The notes beneath the pieces were generated by a model, which searched no databases, was not told the DNA's origin, and saw nothing but the letters and a program-made list of their open reading frames with translations. A DNA stretch of 64,000 nt, taken from the NCBI RefSeq assembly GCF_001436115.1, contig NZ_AYZQ01000004.1:1-64000 (forward strand), in the 5' to 3' direction. This document shows, one piece after another, positions 61,001-64,000 of this stretch. This DNA is from Lacticaseibacillus brantae DSM 23927. Its GTDB lineage: Bacteria > Bacillota > Bacilli > Lactobacillales > Lactobacillaceae. The position numbers and the translations under genes are program-made. Within the stretch, counting starts at the first letter, position 1. Each line of letters opens with the position of its first letter.

Positions 61001-61190
61001 AAGCTGTGACAAAAGCCGCTTTGAGAATGAGGCTTAACAAGGATTGATGATAAAGCCCGAACTTAGGCTTTTGAATCAATCCCATCACGTGTTAATCGGA
61101 ATTCTCAGTCTTTTGGAACGCGATTAGTCTAGTTTGTTCAGAAATTCAAAAAGGGGTTGTGACAAAACTTAGTTTTGTCACAACCCCTTT
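61001..61190. repeat. Nested palindromic element plus GACAAAAC terminator copy 2
   Basis: Nested arms: GAGAAT (61023-61028) with ATTCTC (61101-61106), GGATTGAT (61041-61048) with ATCAATCC (61075-61082), and AAAGCC (61052-61057) with GGCTTT (61066-61071). After a short spacer, a perfect 19 bp stem (61150-61168 with 61172-61190) shares the GACAAAAC core with the copies at 23511 and 63704. The terminator half serves the glycerate operon and the convergent minus-strand genes. Confidence 0.75.
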
Positions 61191-61197
61191 ATTCGGT

Positions 61198-61482
61198 TTA
61201 GAGGCCGATTTGGCCCATGGTGTAGATAGCATCGCGGAATTCATCGCGCCGATTTTGCTTTTTGACTTCCTCACTTGGTAGTTCAGTCATGTCAATTCGC
61301 ACGACCGCGCTGCGGACAATGCTGACCAAGGTGGCATCGTTCATTCGAATAAACAAGTGGTCAGCGTCAAATTTCTCAACGGCGTCTTCCCACACCCGTT
61401 CGTTGTTGTGTTCACTCTGAACGTTGCGCTTCACCAAGGACTTGCCGTCGACTGTATGGAAGGTTACATCATAAGTATTCAT
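61198..61482 (-). CDS. Small protein of unknown function
   Basis: 94 residues, charged, no membrane segment: MNTYDVTFHTVDGKSLVKRN at the start and a central VWEDAVEKFDADHLFIRMND. Pattern suggests two beta strands, a helix and another strand. No family recognised. Three ATG codons follow AAAGGAG; the third (61482) has the best spacing. It follows the ltrA-like gene on the same strand by 30 bases, so they may be co-transcribed. Confidence 0.6.
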   Translation of the reverse strand: MNTYDVTFHTVDGKSLVKRNVQSEHNNERVWEDAVEKFDADHLFIRMNDATLVSIVRSAVVRIDMTELPSEEVKKQNRRDEFRDAIYTMGQIGL

Positions 61483-61512
61483 CATCATTCTCCTTTTGTT
61501 ATTAGTATACGC

Positions 61513-62613
61513 CTAGCGGTTCGGATGCAAAACGAATTGCCACAGATACAAATTATTAGCGACCAGGTAGGCGATTAGGCCCAGCAAGAATAGCAGAGGC
61601 ATCGTGACAGTCGTTAACCCGTAGACAATAAAGAGGCCGTATGAGAAGAGCAGATAGAACAGCCGCTTATGACCGACGTCGATACCAGGCTTGCGATAGG
61701 TCGCCAGATAGGCAGAAAGACTAATCACGTACAAGAAGAAGCTGATACCAAAGGCTGGTAGGAACCAAAAGGCATTAAGTTCGCCCTCGAGCCAGAGGCG
61801 AATGAAAGTGAAACTGAGTAGATTACCCACTAACATTGGGTAATGCAATTGGATCGCAGCCATCCCGGACGTGCGGCGGTGCCGATCGATGCCACTTTCA
61901 TAGACTTGAATATAACTGATGAACATTAAGACGATGACGACAAAATAGCCCACGTAATTGACAGTCAGCCCGTGGTGCAGCACATCGGCCACCGCAATCA
62001 CAGCCTCACCGAAGATTAATAAGGTGAAAAGTGAATAGCGCTCCGTTAAATGGTCAAAATGCGTTGGCACTTGGCGCTGCAATGGGATTAAGAAGATGGG
62101 ACCAAACGAAGCCGCCAAGGTGGCCACCAGAAAAATGCCAAAGGAGATACGATAATCATCAGGAATGATTGATAGTGCTGAGACAATCCCAGTAGCGAAC
62201 AAGACAAGCATAAATGGCTTGTTCATTGGCGTGGGATGAGTCCGGTTTGCAATCAGATATTGTAGGCCCACGCTAATCAGTAGAATGCCAGTACTCAGTT
62301 GAAAGGCAACTTTGGTGGCGGCAAAATCAATATTGAGGGCTGTCGACAGATAGATGACCAGGAACATATCAATAAATAGAAAGAGGTTATCAACCAGTTT
62401 GCCGGTATAGAAGCGATTGGCAAAAACGGTTTGGTAGCTCCAGAGGTTCCAGAAGACCAGGAACATCATTAAGAATTCGAGAAGGTTGAGCCAAGGAATT
62501 TGGCCATAGGTTGGCGTCGCGACTGCTTGGGTCATGCGCCCAATGGCATAGGCATAAATTAAATCATAGAAGAGCTCAGGCATGCTGACTGCTTTTTCGG
62601 CTTGTTCGGGCAT
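61513..62613 (-). CDS. ltrA: Low temperature requirement protein A (LtrA)-family membrane protein
   Basis: 366 residues with about ten to twelve membrane segments. VSMPELFYDLIYAYAIGRMT near the N-terminus is the LtrA signature (xELFxDLxxxxA). LtrA was linked to growth of Listeria at low temperature; the molecular function is unknown. ATG 62613 follows AAAGGAT; the frame continues upstream to 62781 but overlaps the promoter region and has no site. Confidence 0.87.
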   Translation of the reverse strand: MPEQAEKAVSMPELFYDLIYAYAIGRMTQAVATPTYGQIPWLNLLEFLMMFLVFWNLWSYQTVFANRFYTGKLVDNLFLFIDMFLVIYLSTALNIDFAATKVAFQLSTGILLISVGLQYLIANRTHPTPMNKPFMLVLFATGIVSALSIIPDDYRISFGIFLVATLAASFGPIFLIPLQRQVPTHFDHLTERYSLFTLLIFGEAVIAVADVLHHGLTVNYVGYFVVIVLMFISYIQVYESGIDRHRRTSGMAAIQLHYPMLVGNLLSFTFIRLWLEGELNAFWFLPAFGISFFLYVISLSAYLATYRKPGIDVGHKRLFYLLFSYGLFIVYGLTTVTMPLLFLLGLIAYLVANNLYLWQFVLHPNR

Positions 62614-62647
62614 TGACTCAGATCCTTTCGACGTAATTGCTCTAACC

Positions 62648-62677
62648 ATTTTACGGTCAGATTCTTGAAAATGTAAA
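62648..62677 (-). promoter_or_regulatory. ltrA promoter
   Basis: Minus strand TTTACA (62672-62677), 18 bases, TAAAAT (62648-62653). Confidence 0.65.
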
Positions 62678-62704
62678 GCGGTGAGCATGTGGGATTTCAG
62701 AAAG

Positions 62705-62730
62705 TGATATACTTGTTTGTAACTTACAAA
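62705..62730 (+). promoter_or_regulatory. DMT transporter promoter and operator palindrome
   Basis: Extended -10 TGA-TATACT (62705-62713), followed at once by the perfect palindrome TTTGTAACTTACAAA (62716-62730). The location on the transcription start suggests a repressor site of MarR/HxlR type (GTAA-n-TTAC core). Confidence 0.65.
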
Positions 62731-62747
62731 GATTGGGATGGAATGTT

Positions 62748-63701
62748 TTGAAAAGAACGATTGGCTATATCGCCATATCAACCTTTTTATTTAGTTCGAT
62801 GGAAATTGCTTTGAAGATTGCGGGACCGGTCTTCTCGGCGTTACAAATGAATTTCTTGCGGTTTCTGATTGGGGGCATCGTGCTGCTGCCTATGGCGCTG
62901 AAGTTCTTGCGGACCAACAAATTGACAGCTCGGGCTCACTGGTCGCTATTTGCTTTAACCGGCTTCATCTGTGTGGTGGTCAGTATGACGTTCTACCAGA
63001 TAGCTGTCGAGAACGCCCCCGCAGCCCCCGTTGCGGTGCTGTTCTCCTGTAATCCAGTCTTTGCCTTAATTTTCTCTTACATAATTTTGCACGAATCATT
63101 AAGCCGCAGCAGTATCATTTCAGTGGTGGTTTCAGTGATTGGCTTACTCGTCATCGTGAACCCGGCGCACCTGTCTAATCCCTTTGGGTTGATGATGGCG
63201 CTGATGTCAGCTGTGCTCTTCGGTCTGTATAGTATTGTGTCTCGGTATGGCTCACAGAAATACGGTTATAACGGGATCACCATGACTACATTTACTTTCT
63301 TCGCGGGCGCGATTGAATTGCTGGCCGTGATTGGCCTCAGTCATCTGCCGCTGATTGAGAACTGGTTGGGCAAGGGCGTCTTCGTCGATATCCCAGTTTT
63401 CCAAGGGATTAGCTGGAGTACATTACCACTGCTATTGTTCATTGGGATTGGGATTACCGGTGGTGGTTTTGCCTTGTACTTCATGGCGATGGAACGTTCA
63501 GATGTTTCAACTGCTTCTCTGGTCTTCTTCATCAAGCCGGGTTTGGCGCCGATTTTAGCTGCGATTATCCTCGGTGAAAATATCCCAGTGACAACAATTA
63601 TCGGGATTGTCATCATTCTGATTGGCTCCGTGATTACCTTCATGGGTGAGAACTTCATGGAACGAGTCGATGCCATGAATCCTTGGCATCACGAACAATA
63701 A
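62748..63701 (+). CDS. EamA/DMT-family transporter
   Basis: 317 residues with ten membrane segments in two EamA halves. AENAPAAPVAVLFSCNPVFA in the first half and MERSDVSTASLVFFIKPGLA in the second mark the duplicated domain; the latter resembles PxxA-type loops of the family. Probably an exporter of amino acids or other metabolites. The start is TTG 62748, after GGGATGGA; no ATG is in frame nearby. Divergent from ltrA, under a palindromic operator. Confidence 0.83.
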   Translation: MKRTIGYIAISTFLFSSMEIALKIAGPVFSALQMNFLRFLIGGIVLLPMALKFLRTNKLTARAHWSLFALTGFICVVVSMTFYQIAVENAPAAPVAVLFSCNPVFALIFSYIILHESLSRSSIISVVVSVIGLLVIVNPAHLSNPFGLMMALMSAVLFGLYSIVSRYGSQKYGYNGITMTTFTFFAGAIELLAVIGLSHLPLIENWLGKGVFVDIPVFQGISWSTLPLLLFIGIGITGGGFALYFMAMERSDVSTASLVFFIKPGLAPILAAIILGENIPVTTIIGIVIILIGSVITFMGENFMERVDAMNPWHHEQ

Positions 63702-63703
63702 AA

Positions 63704-63750
63704 AAATAGGGTTGAGACAAAACGGCGGTTTTGTCCCAACCCTATTTCTA
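63704..63750. terminator. Terminator, GACAAAAC family copy 3
   Basis: AAATAGGGTTG-GACAAAAC pairs with GTTTTGTC-CAACCCTATTT (one mismatch) around GGCG, with A and T runs on both sides. Confidence 0.88.
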
Positions 63751-63769
63751 TGTTCAAACGCGTGATCAT

Positions 63770-63876
63770 CGCTGGACGCACCACTTGCTCGGGTGACGGG
63801 GATGTCTGTTGAATTGCAACTAACGGTTACAGCGCAGTTTGCCCTGCAGCAGTTAATTGCAATCGTGGGTGGGTCC
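63770..63876. other. Large imperfect nested palindrome
   Basis: GGACGCACC (about 63774-63782) can pair with GGTGGGTCC (about 63868-63876), and inside it TTGCAACTAAC (63816-63826) pairs nearly perfectly with GTTAATTGCAA. Like the element at 61001, it lies beside a GACAAAAC terminator. Function unknown. Confidence 0.4.
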
Positions 63877-63893
63877 TTGAGGTCAATCAGCGT

Positions 63894-64000
63894 TTAGTCA
63901 GCTTTATATGTTGTGACTTCTTGATAACTGCTTTGTTGGTTGCCAAGTTGTAAGTAGTGGGTGACTAAGAGATAACTCATGCCAATAATCCCAACCAGTC
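63894..64000 (-). CDS. C-terminal end of a gene, probably a membrane protein
   Basis: On the minus strand an open frame enters from the window edge and ends at TAA (63894-63896). It reads LVGIIGMSYLLVTHYLQLGN and then a polar tail ending TTYKAD. The hydrophobic run looks like a last membrane helix. The rest is outside the window, so no family is given. Confidence 0.5.
   Translation of the reverse strand, partial: LVGIIGMSYLLVTHYLQLGNQQSSYQEVTTYKAD

Noticed and set aside
1-64000. Prophage, insertion sequence or CRISPR array
   Set aside because: No transposase, integrase, phage structural gene, or regularly spaced direct repeats were seen. The repeats found are terminator-like hairpins.

Overview
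The window is chromosomal DNA from a low-to-mid GC Gram-positive bacterium of the Lactobacillaceae. The evidence is the ctsR-clpC pair under a CtsR box, the complete S10-spc-alpha ribosomal protein cluster in Firmicutes order, an L17 downstream element, a group II energy-coupling factor (ECF) module beside truA-rplM-rpsI, CcpA-type cre sites, PTS-based sugar metabolism, and tRNA genes without encoded CCA. I cannot fix the genus from the sequence alone.

Layout. 1-160: end of a tRNA cluster (Gly, Pro). 210-3272: ctsR-clpC heat-shock pair. 3461-6548: glycine betaine/quaternary amine ABC importer. 6567-7115 (minus): nicotinamidase-like hydrolase. 7308-21620: S10, spc and alpha operons (rpsJ to rplQ, with secY, adk, infA and rpoA), with a structured leader at the front and an L17 downstream element at the end. 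21684-24367: small stress membrane protein, two tandem paralogous membrane proteins of unknown function, and an acetoin reductase-like SDR. 24540-28158: ECF ATPases and transmembrane protein, a small HTH-like protein, truA. 28237-31873: two half-ABC exporters, probably a heterodimer. 31885-32850: L13 leader, rplM, rpsI. 32977-34662: alpha/beta hydrolase and divergent TetR regulator. 34858-37367: divergent restriction-modification pair (HTH-D12 adenine methylase and PD-(D/E)XK-like protein). 37551-42828: galactitol-type PTS, class II aldolase, DeoR regulator and PfkB kinase. 43023-44910: D-2-hydroxyacid dehydrogenase coupled to an ADP-ribosylglycohydrolase. 45096-50078: MurNAc/peptidoglycan recycling operon (leader peptide, murP, mupG, murQ, murR, EIIA). 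50085-50246 (minus): a probable stand-alone small RNA. 50338-52024: tandem metallophosphoesterases. 52052-54166: leader ORF and attenuator ahead of a MutS2-like ATPase that lacks an Smr domain. 54335-64000: MFS transporter, MarR regulator with a Gly/His/Arg-rich tail, small stress proteins, lactate oxidase-like enzyme, glycerate permease and kinase, LtrA, a DMT transporter, and the end of one more gene.

How it works together. The first half is housekeeping: translation, secretion, proteostasis, osmoprotection and vitamin uptake. The second half is accessory: sugar and amino-sugar recycling under carbon catabolite control, glycerate and lactate use, export, and DNA modification. The most interesting points are regulatory RNAs and compact divergent promoters: the 50 kb minus-strand RNA with two mutually exclusive 9 bp pairings, the leader ORF/attenuator ahead of the Smr-less MutS2 relative, the restriction-modification pair whose two promoters overlap around a GATC and a GTAATTAC palindrome, and a 25-codon leader ORF coupled to murP.
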